Assembly: GCF_019090165.1 (NCBI RefSeq)
Contig: NZ_JAHRIB010000174.1
Span: 62,001-126,000 of the forward strand
Reading direction: 5' to 3'
DNA: 64,000 nt
Source: Streptomyces sp. BV286
GTDB taxonomy: Bacteria > Actinomycetota > Actinomycetes > Streptomycetales > Streptomycetaceae
Made by a program: the position numbers and the translations under genes. The notes under the pieces are model-generated. The model was not told the DNA's origin. It did not search any database and saw only the letters and a program-made list of their open reading frames with translations. Shown here piece after piece: positions 32,352-40,973 of this stretch; position 1 is the stretch's first letter, and the number at the start of each line of letters is the position of its first letter.

Positions 32352-32591
32352 CCCGTCATCATGCATGAACGGGCCCCGGACGACATGGGCCGAACTGCAG
32401 GCGTAACGCGACGCCCCCATCCGATCCGTCCCCGCGGCTGCGAGAGTGTCGCCGAGCACTGGAGCGTGGTGCGGCAGCCGTGAGCACAGGGCCTCAAGGC
32501 CGGAATTCCCGGGCCCTGATAAGGCTTTCATGCGAAGATCTACAGGCCCTTTCGGGCTCCCCTGCCGCAGTAACGATTCCTCGGAGAGTTC

Positions 32592-33386
32592 ATGCGCCGC
32601 GCCCACCTCCTCTCCGCCGCTGTCCTCCTGCTCTGCACCGCGTGTTCCGGCGATCCGGACAGTGGGGCCTCGGAGAGTACGAAGAAAGCAGCGGACCACG
32701 GGGCGACCGTACGCGCAGCGATCGCCAGGACGAGCGCGGACAGCGCCCGCCTGGCCGAGAAGATCGAGCTGCAGTCCGCCGACAGCCCCACGACGTACGT
32801 GTTCGCGGTCGCCGGGGCTTTCGATCTGGCGGGCGACAGGGGGCGACTCACGGTGGAGCTCGAGGACAGCGGTATGGAACCCGTCGAGGAGGTCTTCATC
32901 GGTGACACCGTCTACGTGCGGGGCTCGCGGGACGTGGGCGAGGGCAAGTGGGCCTCAGCCGACCGGAGTGAGGCCCTCACCCGCTATTTCCTGCGGGCGC
33001 CCCTGAACGACCCCGAACACCTGCTCCGCCAGATGAAGACGATGCGACAGGTGTCGAACGAGGGCAAGGAGCAGGTGAACGACGCCCCTGCGGTGCACTA
33101 CCGGGGCACGATCGACCACGCCACCGCGACGCTCCGGATGACGACGGAGACGAGGCAAGGGATGGACGACCTGCGCGAGGAGCTGGGCGAGGACGTGCCC
33201 GTCTACGCGGACGTGTGGGTCGACGGGAAAGGGCGCGCCGTCCAGGCTCGGTTGTCCTACTTCGGCGGTATGAAGGCCATGACGACGATGACACTGTCGG
33301 ACTTCGGGACTCCGGTGAAGGCCGAGGCGCCGCCGGCCAGCCAGGTCGTCCCCGTGACGGCGGGCGAGGACGTCCTGCTGGCCTGA
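32592..33386 (+). CDS. Exported lipoprotein, LppX/LprG-like fold
   Basis: A 264-residue protein with a lipoprotein signal (MRRAHLLSAAVLLLCTACSG) whose lipobox LCTAC gives lipidated Cys18. The mature region (FAVAGAFDLAGDRGRLTVEL, EPVEEVFIGDTVYVRGSRDV, YFLRAPLNDPEHLLRQMKT, VPVYADVWVDGKGRAVQARL) resembles LppX/LprG/LolA-type half-barrel lipoproteins. In mycobacteria these carry lipids across the envelope. It should sit on the outer face of the membrane. GGAGAG precedes the ATG. Divergent from the radical SAM gene; no functional link is implied. Confidence 0.85.
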   Translation: MRRAHLLSAAVLLLCTACSGDPDSGASESTKKAADHGATVRAAIARTSADSARLAEKIELQSADSPTTYVFAVAGAFDLAGDRGRLTVELEDSGMEPVEEVFIGDTVYVRGSRDVGEGKWASADRSEALTRYFLRAPLNDPEHLLRQMKTMRQVSNEGKEQVNDAPAVHYRGTIDHATATLRMTTETRQGMDDLREELGEDVPVYADVWVDGKGRAVQARLSYFGGMKAMTTMTLSDFGTPVKAEAPPASQVVPVTAGEDVLLA

Positions 33387-33511
33387 GCGGGTACATCGCC
33401 GGGCGCGCGTGAACCCCGACTGACCGGCCGTTCGATCACCTTGTTAAGTGTTTGACCGCGAACGCCAGCTCTGTTCGAATGACGTGACCGATGATCGTAG
33501 ATGGGGGTGTC

Positions 33512-34387
33512 GTGCGGGCCGGGATCACGATCTTGCCGGAGTACCGTTGGGCCGAGGCCAAGCCTCGATGGCAGGCAGCTGAGGCGTATGGCTTCGCCCA
33601 CGCCTGGACGTTCGACCACCTGGGCTGGGGTCCGCTCGTCGACCACACTTGGTTGGGCGCCGTGCCGACATTGGGCGCGGCGGCGACGGTGACCTCGCGG
33701 ATCGAGTTGGGCTTCATGGTCGCGTCGCCGAACTTCCGCCACCCGCTGTCGTTCGCCAGGGACGTGCTCGCGGTGGACGACCTGTCCGACGGCCGCTGCA
33801 CGGTCGGCATCGGCGCGGGCGGGGTCGGCGGCTACGACGTGGACGTGTTCGGGGGCACCACGAAGGCCGCAAGCCCGTTCCGCCGGTACCGGGAGTTCGT
33901 CGAGCTGCTGGACGCCCTGCTCACCAAGGACCGGGTCGACTACTCCGGCGAGTACTACACGGCCGTGGACGCACGGAGCGCGCCGGGTTGCGTGCAGCGA
34001 CCGCGCACGCCGTTCGTGCTGGCTGCCAACGGGCCGAAGGCGCTGGCCCTGGCTGCGAAGCACGGCGAGGGGTGGGTCACCCTGGGCACCGACCACGACT
34101 CGTTGGACGGCTGGTGGCGCTCGTTGACCGAGGTGTCGGCCCGGTTCGACGAGGCGTTGGCCGCCGAATCCCGCGACCCCGCCACGGTCCGCCGGTTCCT
34201 CCAGACCGACGCGGCGCCGGTCTTCTCGCTTTCGAGTGTCGAGTGCTACCGCGACTTCCTCGGTCGGGCGGACGAGCTCGGCTTCACCGATGTACTGGCG
34301 CCGTGGCCGAGGGAGTCGGGCCCGTTCGCCGGTGACGAGGCCATCCTCGACACCGTTGCCTCGGACGTGCTGCCGTCCCTGACCTGA
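33512..34387 (+). CDS. LLM-class F420-dependent oxidoreductase
   Basis: About 291 residues from the GTG at 33512, which follows GGGGG at good spacing; an in-frame ATG at 33491 lacks a ribosome site. Luciferase-like features: AGITILPEYRWAEAKPRWQA, GFAHAWTFDHLGWGPLVD, SRIELGFMVASPNFRHPLSF, LSDGRCTVGIGAGGVGGYD and FVLAANGPKALALAAKHGEG. It fits actinobacterial TIGR03-type LLM enzymes, many F420-dependent; the substrate is unknown. Not clearly linked to the flanking genes. Confidence 0.88.
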   Translation: MRAGITILPEYRWAEAKPRWQAAEAYGFAHAWTFDHLGWGPLVDHTWLGAVPTLGAAATVTSRIELGFMVASPNFRHPLSFARDVLAVDDLSDGRCTVGIGAGGVGGYDVDVFGGTTKAASPFRRYREFVELLDALLTKDRVDYSGEYYTAVDARSAPGCVQRPRTPFVLAANGPKALALAAKHGEGWVTLGTDHDSLDGWWRSLTEVSARFDEALAAESRDPATVRRFLQTDAAPVFSLSSVECYRDFLGRADELGFTDVLAPWPRESGPFAGDEAILDTVASDVLPSLT

Positions 34388-34556
34388 CCTGACCCAGTGG
34401 TGTAGCTGGTACTGGTCATCCAAGGGTGACGTGTCCGGCGGCGGTCAGCCGCTCGTCCGCGCCGCTACGGTGAGGCGGCCGCCTTTCGGTCTGTACTGCT
34501 CTTGTCCCGGCGGCTGAGCTGTGGATGACTGGCGGCGGCACCGAGGGGGAGTGGGC

Positions 34557-34910
34557 ATGGGCAACTGGGCTGTGATTGCGCAGTACTACAACGGTGAGTC
34601 GTACACCGAGTTCATCTGTCGTGGGCGGGAGACGAAGGACCAGGCGCTGGAGGAGCTCCGCGCTGTCCTCCACACGTACTTGCCGAGCAAGAATATTGTC
34701 GAGAAGCGGCGCCGCGTGTACCGCTTTGCCGACCAGGAGTCGTACCTGGTGGTGATCAAAGGCAAGCTGACGGAGTGGGAGTGCACTCTGCGCATCGTGG
34801 AGCTGCTCTCGGACTCGGCTGATCCGGCCATGGCCAAGAGGGCGCAGATGGAAGGCGGCACGGCGGACGTGGCTGACGGGCCGCAGGACCGAATCCCACC
34901 CGGCTACTGA
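34557..34910 (+). CDS. Conserved hypothetical protein
   Basis: A 117-residue soluble protein; the ATG at 34557 is preceded by GGGGAG. Sequence features: MGNWAVIAQYYNGESYTEFI, ALEELRAVLHTYLPSKNIVE, RRRVYRFADQESYLVVIKGK, ECTLRIVELLSD. The alternating pattern suggests a compact alpha/beta fold. Small Streptomyces proteins of this appearance are common, but I cannot name a family. The last ~20 residues are low-complexity. Confidence 0.65.
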   Translation: MGNWAVIAQYYNGESYTEFICRGRETKDQALEELRAVLHTYLPSKNIVEKRRRVYRFADQESYLVVIKGKLTEWECTLRIVELLSDSADPAMAKRAQMEGGTADVADGPQDRIPPGY

Positions 34911-35080
34911 CCGGCGAACTGCCCACCTGGTTGTGCCAGTGATGCCACTGCTCAGCGCTCGCCTGTCCGGCCTTCCCCGACGTCCCCGACTCCGGCGGGA
35001 TCCGGGCGCCCGGACTGCCGTACGCGGACGGCCTGTTGCACCTTGTCTCACACCTTCCGGACCCTCCAGGACGGCCCAGC

Positions 35081-35944
35081 ATGACGATGATCGACCTGGA
35101 CCGAGTCCAGCTCTTCTGCACCGCTCTCGGGTCCGACCGGACGGCCCCGCTGCTCCTGGTGCACGGCTGGGGCGGAGACGGCCGGGAGTGGTCCGCGCAC
35201 GCCGAGGCGCTGGCCGACCGGTTCCGCGTGATCGTCCCCGACCTGCGGGGGCACGGCCGCTCTGAGGTACCCGACGAAGGCAACACCACGGCGGAAATGG
35301 CCGACGATCTCGCCGCGCTGCTCCGCCGCCTGGGCGCCGGGCCGACGACCGCCGTGGGTCACTCCATGGGCGGCCAGGTCGTCAACCTGCTGGCGGTACG
35401 GCATCCGGAACTGGTTCGATCGGTCGTCGCGCTCGATCCGGCGCACGGCGCGCACGGCACGGAAGCGGAGGGAATTCCGGCCCGGCTCGAGGAGTACCGG
35501 GAACACGGGGCACGCGCCGCGGCCGACTTCGTCGCCGGTGCCTTCTCGGCGAGGGCTCCCGCGGGACTGCGTACCGCCCACGTCCGCACCATGCTCGGCA
35601 CGCCGAACCACGTCATCGCCCAGGCGTACGCCGGCATGTACGCCGACCCCGGCGCGGTCGGCGTCCGTCCGCACAGCGAGGCGTACCTGCGCCGGCGTGC
35701 GCAGCCCGCGCTCACCGTGTGGACCTCGGCGGAGGCGGCCGCCTGGGAACGCGGCACTCTGCGCGTCCCCGGCTCCCGCGTCGACCACTGGCCCGACAGC
35801 GGTCACTACCTGCACGAGGAACACCCCGAACGCACCGTGCGCCTGGTCGAGGACTGGGAGTTCGGCGGCCAAGAGAACGGCGGGCCGGGCCGGCTTCCTC
35901 CTACTGGCCGATCTTCTCCAACTCTGCGAGCTCCTCGTCGGTGA
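35081..35944 (+). CDS. Alpha/beta-hydrolase
   Basis: About 287 residues: strand and oxyanion region LLLVHGWGGDGREWSAHAEA, VIVPDLRGHGRSEVPDEG, nucleophile elbow AVGHSMGGQVVNLLAVRHPE, and the catalytic His in HWPDSGHYLHEEHPERT. It probably hydrolyses a small ester or lactone. The natural domain ends near RLVEDWEF; the last ~25 residues read through the convergent aldo/keto reductase gene, overlapping it by 44 bases, and look non-conserved. The start at 35081 is chosen over 35036 on conservation. Confidence 0.88.
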   Translation: MTMIDLDRVQLFCTALGSDRTAPLLLVHGWGGDGREWSAHAEALADRFRVIVPDLRGHGRSEVPDEGNTTAEMADDLAALLRRLGAGPTTAVGHSMGGQVVNLLAVRHPELVRSVVALDPAHGAHGTEAEGIPARLEEYREHGARAAADFVAGAFSARAPAGLRTAHVRTMLGTPNHVIAQAYAGMYADPGAVGVRPHSEAYLRRRAQPALTVWTSAEAAAWERGTLRVPGSRVDHWPDSGHYLHEEHPERTVRLVEDWEFGGQENGGPGRLPPTGRSSPTLRAPRR

Positions 35945-36785
35945 GCGAGAGTCCTGTACCGGCGACGTTCTCCCGCAGGTGCGCCACCGACGAGGTGCCG
36001 GGAATGAGCAGGATGTTCGGCGACCGCCGCAGCAGCCAGGCCAAGGCGACCGACATCGGCGTCGCACCCAGCCGGGTGGCCACGGCAGAAAGCGTGGTGG
36101 ACTGCAGTGGGGTGAAGCCGCCGAGAGGGAAGAAGGGCACGTAGGCGATGCCCTGGCAGGCGAGTTCGTCGATCAGCTCGTCGTCCTGGCGGTGGGCGAG
36201 GTTGTACATGTTCTGTACGCACACGATCGGCGCCATCGCCTGCGCCTCGGCGACCTGCTCCGCCGTCGCGTTACTCACTCCGAGGTGCCTGATCAGGCCC
36301 TGCTGCTGGAGTTCGACGAGGGTCTCGAAGGGCTCGGCGAGCGAGCCGGGTTGGGGACCCTGGGCATTGCCGAGCCGGAGGTTGACCACGTCGAGCGAAC
36401 CGAGGCCGAGGTCGTCAAGGTTCTCGTGGACGGCGCGGCGCAGGTCCTCGGGCTGCCGGGCGGTGGGCCAGCCGCCCTGCAGATCGCGGACCGCGCCAAC
36501 CTTGGTCACGATGTGCAGCGATTCGGAATAGGGGTGCAGCGCTTCACGGATCAACTGGTTGGTGACGCGCGGGCCGTAGGCACCGGCGGTGTCGATATGG
36601 CTGATCCCGACGCCGGCGGCCTCGCGCAGGACGGCGAGCGCGCCCTCGCGGTCGGCGGGCGGGCCCATGACTCCGGGGCCGGCGAGCTGCATGGCGCCGT
36701 AGCCGAAGCGGGTGACGGTCAGATCGCCCAGGGTCCAGGTGCCGCCGGGCAGTGACGCGGTGGATGTGTTCATTGTGTCGCTCAT
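35901..36785 (-). CDS. Aldo/keto reductase
   Basis: About 294 residues. TIM-barrel AKR features: TVTRFGYGAMQLAGPGVMG, the catalytic Asp/Tyr region GISHIDTAGAYGPRVTNQLI, Lys in HIVTKVGAVRD, GLIRHLGVSNATAEQ, MYNLAHRQDDELIDELACQG and NILLIPGTSSVAHLRENVAG (NADPH binding). The catalytic His position reads DVVNLR rather than the usual LxH, a variant present in part of this family. It would reduce aldehydes or ketones with NADPH. Divergent from a LysR gene with a clear LysR box between them. Confidence 0.9.
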   Translation of the reverse strand: MSDTMNTSTASLPGGTWTLGDLTVTRFGYGAMQLAGPGVMGPPADREGALAVLREAAGVGISHIDTAGAYGPRVTNQLIREALHPYSESLHIVTKVGAVRDLQGGWPTARQPEDLRRAVHENLDDLGLGSLDVVNLRLGNAQGPQPGSLAEPFETLVELQQQGLIRHLGVSNATAEQVAEAQAMAPIVCVQNMYNLAHRQDDELIDELACQGIAYVPFFPLGGFTPLQSTTLSAVATRLGATPMSVALAWLLRRSPNILLIPGTSSVAHLRENVAGTGLSLTDEELAELEKIGQ

Positions 36786-36843
36786 GCCGTCGATGCTCGC
36801 TTGCACCCGAGCGGCGCATCCAACACCGATACAGTGCCCTGTC

Positions 36844-36858
36844 ATACCCGACAGGTAT
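36844..36858. promoter_or_regulatory. LysR-type T-N11-A operator
   Basis: ATACC-CGACA-GGTAT is a perfect inverted repeat containing T-N11-A (T at 36845, A at 36857), within a longer near-palindrome. It lies between the divergent aldo/keto reductase and LysR starts. Confidence 0.65.
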
Positions 36859-36878
36859 CACCGAGGTAGGTTGTGGCC

Positions 36879-37742
36879 ATGGACACCTTGGAGACCCGCG
36901 AGCTGAGGTACTTCACGGCCGTCGCCGAAGAACTGCACTTCGGTCGCGCCGCCGAACGCCTAGGCATGGCCCAGCCGCCACTGTCCCGGGCGATCCAGCA
37001 GCTCGAACGGCGCCTCGGAGTCTCTCTGTTGCAACGCAACCGCCGCGGCGTCTCCCTCACCGGCGCCGGGGAAGTACTGCTGCACGAGGGCCGCGCAGCC
37101 CTCGACGCGACCGCCGCCGCCGCCCGCCGCACCCGTCGCGCCGGTGGCGCCGACAGTCCGGGCGGCTCCCGCAACCGCCTGGTGCTGGCGGTGAAGGCGG
37201 GTGCGTCTCATGAGCTGGTGCACAAACTCCTTGCCGCCTACGCGGCCGAGCCCGACGCCGCCGAGATCGAGGTGCTGCCGAGCGGCACGTGTGAACAGGA
37301 AGAGATGCTGCGCGATGGCCGCGCCGATGTGGCGCTCATGCACAAACCGTTCAACTCCCTCGCCGGATTCGACAGCGAGGAACTGATGACCGAGGGGCAG
37401 ATCGTGATCCTGCCCGCCGGGCACCCCCTCGCCGCGCAGAGATCTCTGTCCCTGGCCGACGTCACCGACATCCCCGATCTTCCGCTCGCCCGCTGGTCCC
37501 GTCACGGCACGTACCCACCCGGCCCGGGCCCCGAGATCCACGACCAGACACAGCTGGCGCAGCTGATCGCCCTCGGACGCACCATGGCTGTCTTCCCCGA
37601 CTCCGCCCGCGCCTGGCTATGGGCCGAGCACACTGCCGTCCCCCTGACCGACGCAGCACCCGTCGTCACCCACATCGCCTGGCCCGCGCACAGCCGCTCC
37701 CTCGCCCTCGCCGGGCTGATCCGCACGGCCACACGGCTGTGA
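36879..37742 (+). CDS. LysR-family transcriptional regulator
   Basis: A 287-residue LysR protein from the ATG at 36879. The DNA-binding domain is LETRELRYFTAVAEELHFGR, then RLGMAQPPLSRAIQQLERRL and LLQRNRRGVSLTGAGEVLL. The ligand domain starts near RLVLAVKAGASHELVHKLL. A LysR box lies just upstream in the divergent promoter region, so it probably autoregulates and controls the aldo/keto reductase. The ligand is unknown. Confidence 0.92.
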   Translation: MDTLETRELRYFTAVAEELHFGRAAERLGMAQPPLSRAIQQLERRLGVSLLQRNRRGVSLTGAGEVLLHEGRAALDATAAAARRTRRAGGADSPGGSRNRLVLAVKAGASHELVHKLLAAYAAEPDAAEIEVLPSGTCEQEEMLRDGRADVALMHKPFNSLAGFDSEELMTEGQIVILPAGHPLAAQRSLSLADVTDIPDLPLARWSRHGTYPPGPGPEIHDQTQLAQLIALGRTMAVFPDSARAWLWAEHTAVPLTDAAPVVTHIAWPAHSRSLALAGLIRTATRL

Positions 37743-37877
37743 CACGCCCCGCCTCTCACCGTCGCGACGCACCGCCTGACCGCCGGTCTCCACACGCCGC
37801 CGCCCACGGGCACCGTCGCGACTTTGTGTAGGGGTGCCGGTAAGAACCGTGTACCGATCCTGCTGGCCTACTCGGGG

Positions 37878-38070
37878 TCATACGGCGGGGGAGAGGTCGA
37901 GCCGGGCGAGGTTGCTGACGCGGGTGCGACCCAAAGGATGCCCGTTCCACCAGGCGTCGAGGTGTATGAGGTTGCGTGAGACAGCGGCGAAGACGTGCTC
38001 GATGTGGGCCCTTGGCAGACCGCGGTAGCAGGCGCGTCTCATGCCGGTGACCGAGGCGACGAGAACTGAC
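37878..38070 (-). pseudogene. C-terminal remnant of IS1182-family transposase
   Basis: The minus strand encodes MRRACYRGLPRAHIEHVFAA followed by VSRNLIHLDAWW. This matches the conserved end of IS1182-family transposases (R-Y-R-G...H-V...A.N). Only about 60 residues remain; the upstream open frame does not encode the DDE domain. Confidence 0.7.
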
Positions 38071-38138
38071 AACGCTGGCGCTCGGCTGTGTGGAGGCACA
38101 GCATCGAGCGCTCGTGCGATCCGTGCGAGGATCGCGAC

Positions 38139-38264
38139 GTGAACGATCTGCACTTCCGCTTCGCCGAAGACACCGACCTCGCCACTCTCGTTCGTCTGCG
38201 TGACGACGCTGCCCGCTGGATGCTCGCCCAGGGCATCACCGGCCAGTGGCAGCCCGGCCAGCTG
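38139..38264 (+). pseudogene. N-terminal fragment of a GNAT acetyltransferase
   Basis: From the GTG at 38139 the frame reads VNDLHFRFAEDTDLATLVRL, then RDDAARWMLAQGITGQW, a typical GNAT N-terminus. After about 42 residues the sequence switches into recombinase-like sequence, so the acetyl-CoA site is missing. A truncated gene at a recombination junction. Confidence 0.6.
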
Positions 38265-38467
38265 GCGGAGTTCATCCGCGAACTCATCGTGCTGGGCACC
38301 AATAAGAGCCTGGACGCCGCTCGTACCCGCGCGCCCGACTCGGCCGCCCGCCAGTGATGACGGAGGACCAGGTATGTCACGCCCGCGACCTGCTCGCCCG
38401 CCCGGAGAACACCGCCACCTCGATCGCGAAGCTCCTCGGCGTCTCCAGGAACGATCTACATCGCGGT
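38265..38467 (+). pseudogene. Serine recombinase (resolvase) C-terminal remnant
   Basis: EFIRELIVLGTNKSLDAART matches the linker after a resolvase catalytic domain (E-F-x-R-x-L-I...T...G/S-L-x-A-A-R). The overlapping frame from 38354 gives MTEDQVCHARDLLARPENTA and TSIAKLLGVSRN, the resolvase helix-turn-helix. The catalytic Ser domain is absent and the frames are shifted relative to each other. Confidence 0.6.
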
Positions 38468-38687
38468 GATCAGCCGCATGGAGCGACTGATCACCGCGGT
38501 GGAATTCCTCGACACGCTCCCCGTGCGGCTGTGCGCGGCCTGCGAGCAGCACGTCGACTCACGCCGTGGGTATGACGAAGACGCCTGCTGCCTGTGCTTC
38601 CAGCCAGTCGACGACGATCAGCGCCGGCGCAGAGCACACATCGAGATCCGGTCTCTGAAGCCGGAACTGGCTGAACTCGAAAGATGA
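38466..38687 (+). CDS. Small Cys-rich (zinc-ribbon-like) hypothetical protein
   Basis: About 73 residues. LCAACEQHV and DEDACCLCF supply two CxxC-like pairs about 20 residues apart, suggesting a zinc-binding knuckle pair, followed by a charged helix (RRRRAHIEIRSLKPELAELE). It lies directly after the recombinase remnant, so it may be a passenger or relic of the same element. Function unknown. Confidence 0.45.
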   Translation: MISRMERLITAVEFLDTLPVRLCAACEQHVDSRRGYDEDACCLCFQPVDDDQRRRRAHIEIRSLKPELAELER

Positions 38688-38966
38688 CGCGCGAGCAAGT
38701 CAGCGGCTATGCGGCGGCCGCACCCGTTCCCGTGATGACAGACACGCCATCAAGTCACACACCACCCTCTGAAACAGGGCCAGATACTCGCCATTGACTG
38801 CCTGTTCCGCAGGGGCGAGTGCGACAGCATCCGAGTCGCCATGCGCCAGGCCTCGGCGGGCATCGTGGCCCGGATCGCCGCCGACCTCACCCCTGTGCAC
38901 CGTGAGGTTCAGGAGCGGTTGACCGAGCACAACGCACAGGATGCACGCCACCCGGTGGGCTCCGGT

Positions 38967-39530
38967 TCAGACGTTCGGTGACTGGCCGAGTCCAACATTG
39001 TTGAGGAGCCCTGCCGAGTTCACCTTCACAGAGCTGGGCTTGCTGAGGGTTTCCCCGAAGCATACTGACCACGAGTTCGCCCCTACCCCCGATGACGCGC
39101 ACTCCCAAGAGCCCAGGCGTGTCGCAGGGTTGACGGCATACAGGTGCACGTCTGCTCGTGCACTGTAGAGGCTGGATCGGTTGTTGCGCACGATAACTGC
39201 CGCCTGCACACTGCCCCCGGTCGACGACCTGATCGCACAAACCTGCGCGAGCACAGAGGCGCCGATCGTCTTGCTGCCGGCACACCGCCAGGTGGCGGGG
39301 CTGGAGGTAATCGGATTCGTGTTGCCGTAAGCACGCCAGGTGCCGGCATCCGTAACCGCGGCGGGGCCGGCATCCGTAGCTGCGGCGGGGCCTGCGGTTG
39401 CCAGGCTCAGTCCGAGAACGGCAGTGATGGCGACCAACGAACCTGCGCCCGTTCGCGTAACTCGCATGCCGGCCGCGCCGACCGTCCTCGGGCGGCTCTT
39501 CACCTTCGAGGTGTCCTTCAATCTCACCAT
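38967..39530 (-). CDS. Small secreted protein
   Basis: About 187 residues from the ATG at 39530, which has GGGAG upstream. The basic N-terminus is followed by a hydrophobic signal (SLVAITAVLGLSLATAGPAA) with cleavage near AAA-TDAG. The mature part has four Cys in pairs (TWRCAGSKTIGASVLAQVCA, SWECASSGVGANSWSVCFGE), probably disulfides. A start at 39467 would give a shorter signal peptide. No enzymatic motif; extracellular function unknown. Divergent from the DUF5937-like regulator gene. Confidence 0.7.
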   Translation of the reverse strand: MVRLKDTSKVKSRPRTVGAAGMRVTRTGAGSLVAITAVLGLSLATAGPAAATDAGPAAVTDAGTWRAYGNTNPITSSPATWRCAGSKTIGASVLAQVCAIRSSTGGSVQAAVIVRNNRSSLYSARADVHLYAVNPATRLGSWECASSGVGANSWSVCFGETLSKPSSVKVNSAGLLNNVGLGQSPNV

Positions 39531-39718
39531 GACAACCACTCCCAGGTTCTTCGGGTATCGAGTGCACAACCTCACGTCGTGCGGAGGCGACTGCCTCAGA
39601 TCGGGCAGTGAACGTTGCTGCCGTTGTTCGGCACCACGACTCAACCACGCGTGGACCTCGTGCCGGAAAGCATTCGAGCCTGTTCAAATCCATTGCGACG
39701 ACTGCTACCGTCGGAGCG

Positions 39719-40702
39719 GTGCTCACTCTGCGTGTAGACGCCGACACAGTGTCCAGGACGCGGTTGGCCCCTTCCCCCGCGTCGGAGTCCATGGCGTGGT
39801 TGAAGCTCACTGCCGCGTCGGGACGGCACCCGGTGTTCGGAGATCCCGGACCACTCGCCCGCGCGTCACTTGCCCATCCGGACGTTGCCCTGCTTGCGGA
39901 CCTGTTGCCGCTGAACGGCGACACCTACACACCTGACCTGCTCACCCCTCAGCCAGGGACGGACGCGCAGCGTCGTGACCTGCTCGACGAGCAGATCGCG
40001 CAGATCGAGGCCGCAACGCAGGACGTCCTCGAAACGCAGGTCTTCACCTACACCCGGACCCACTGGAACAGGCCACTGCTGGCCACGACCCGCCGGATCG
40101 CGGAGTCGGGGCGGATGCAGCGACATCTCGCCAACGGCCTCGCCCGGTTCTGGCGGGATGCCCTTTCCGAGGGCTGGCCCGCACTGCGTTCGATCATCGA
40201 TCAGGACATCACCCACCGCGCGACAGCCATCGCCACCCATGGCGTCGGCCGGGCGCTCGGAGCACTTCACCCAGACATGGATTGGGCAGGCGACGCGGTC
40301 ACCGTCACCAAGTCATGGGATGGCGAAATAGATGCCACAGGCCGGGACCTCGTCCTCGCCCCCGGCGTGCTCAACTGGCCGCACGTCATCATCCAGGTCG
40401 ACACCCCCGGACAGTTCGTCCTCTACTACCCCGCCCAGCGGATCGGAGCCGCAAGGGGCCGCGGGTCCGGAACGATTGCGCGAGTAGTAGGCAACGTCCG
40501 AGCGGCCTTGCTGGCGGACCTCGAAACTCCCCGGTCCACTACGGAACTCGCTTCCCGGATCGGATGCACACCGGGCACCGTCTCCTACCACCTCAGTGCA
40601 CTGCACCGCGCACGCCTCGTCACCAAGGTGAGAGACGGGCGACACGTGTTGTACCAGCGGACCGCACATGCGGCAGGTCTGCTGGAAGAAGCCTGCGGCT
40701 GA
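39719..40702 (+). CDS. ArsR-type winged-helix regulator with DUF5937-like N-domain
   Basis: About 327 residues from the GTG at 39719. The N-terminus LTLRVDADTVSRTRLAPSP and the long helical domain (PDVALLADLLPLNGDTYTPD, RSIIDQDITHRATAIATHGV) resemble the DUF5937 region of actinobacterial regulators. The C-terminal wHTH has RSTTELASRIGCTPGTVSYH, LSALHRARLVTKVRDGRHVL. It is probably a cytoplasmic DNA-binding protein; its target is unknown. An IS3 transposase remnant begins directly after its stop. Confidence 0.8.
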   Translation: MLTLRVDADTVSRTRLAPSPASESMAWLKLTAASGRHPVFGDPGPLARASLAHPDVALLADLLPLNGDTYTPDLLTPQPGTDAQRRDLLDEQIAQIEAATQDVLETQVFTYTRTHWNRPLLATTRRIAESGRMQRHLANGLARFWRDALSEGWPALRSIIDQDITHRATAIATHGVGRALGALHPDMDWAGDAVTVTKSWDGEIDATGRDLVLAPGVLNWPHVIIQVDTPGQFVLYYPAQRIGAARGRGSGTIARVVGNVRAALLADLETPRSTTELASRIGCTPGTVSYHLSALHRARLVTKVRDGRHVLYQRTAHAAGLLEEACG

Positions 40703-40703
40703 C

Positions 40704-40880
40704 GTCCGCGCCTGGTCGGCCTGGTCCTACGTCGCATTCGTCCTGGACATGTACTCCCGGATGATCGTCGGATGGCAGCTCGCCATACACATGCGCACCG
40801 ATCTCCAACTCGATGCCCTGGAGACGGCCCTGGTGGCGGCGAGGGATCAAGAAGGGCTCGAGCCCAGGGCTTCGGCGTAG
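40704..40880 (+). pseudogene. IS3-family transposase OrfB fragment
   Basis: WSYVAFVLDMYSRMIVGWQL, then RTDLQLDALETALVAAR, matches the DDE segment of IS3 OrfB around the second catalytic Asp (V-D-x-x-S-R-x-I-V-G-W). Only about 55 residues remain, without the first Asp or the final Glu. Confidence 0.75.
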
Positions 40881-40973
40881 TTGTGTGTCGCCCCGTCGCG
40901 CGACTACCCCGAAGCCCTACCTCAGGGCGGCCCTGGAAGGCAGAACGGCACGGGGGGCAACCCTGAAGACCGG

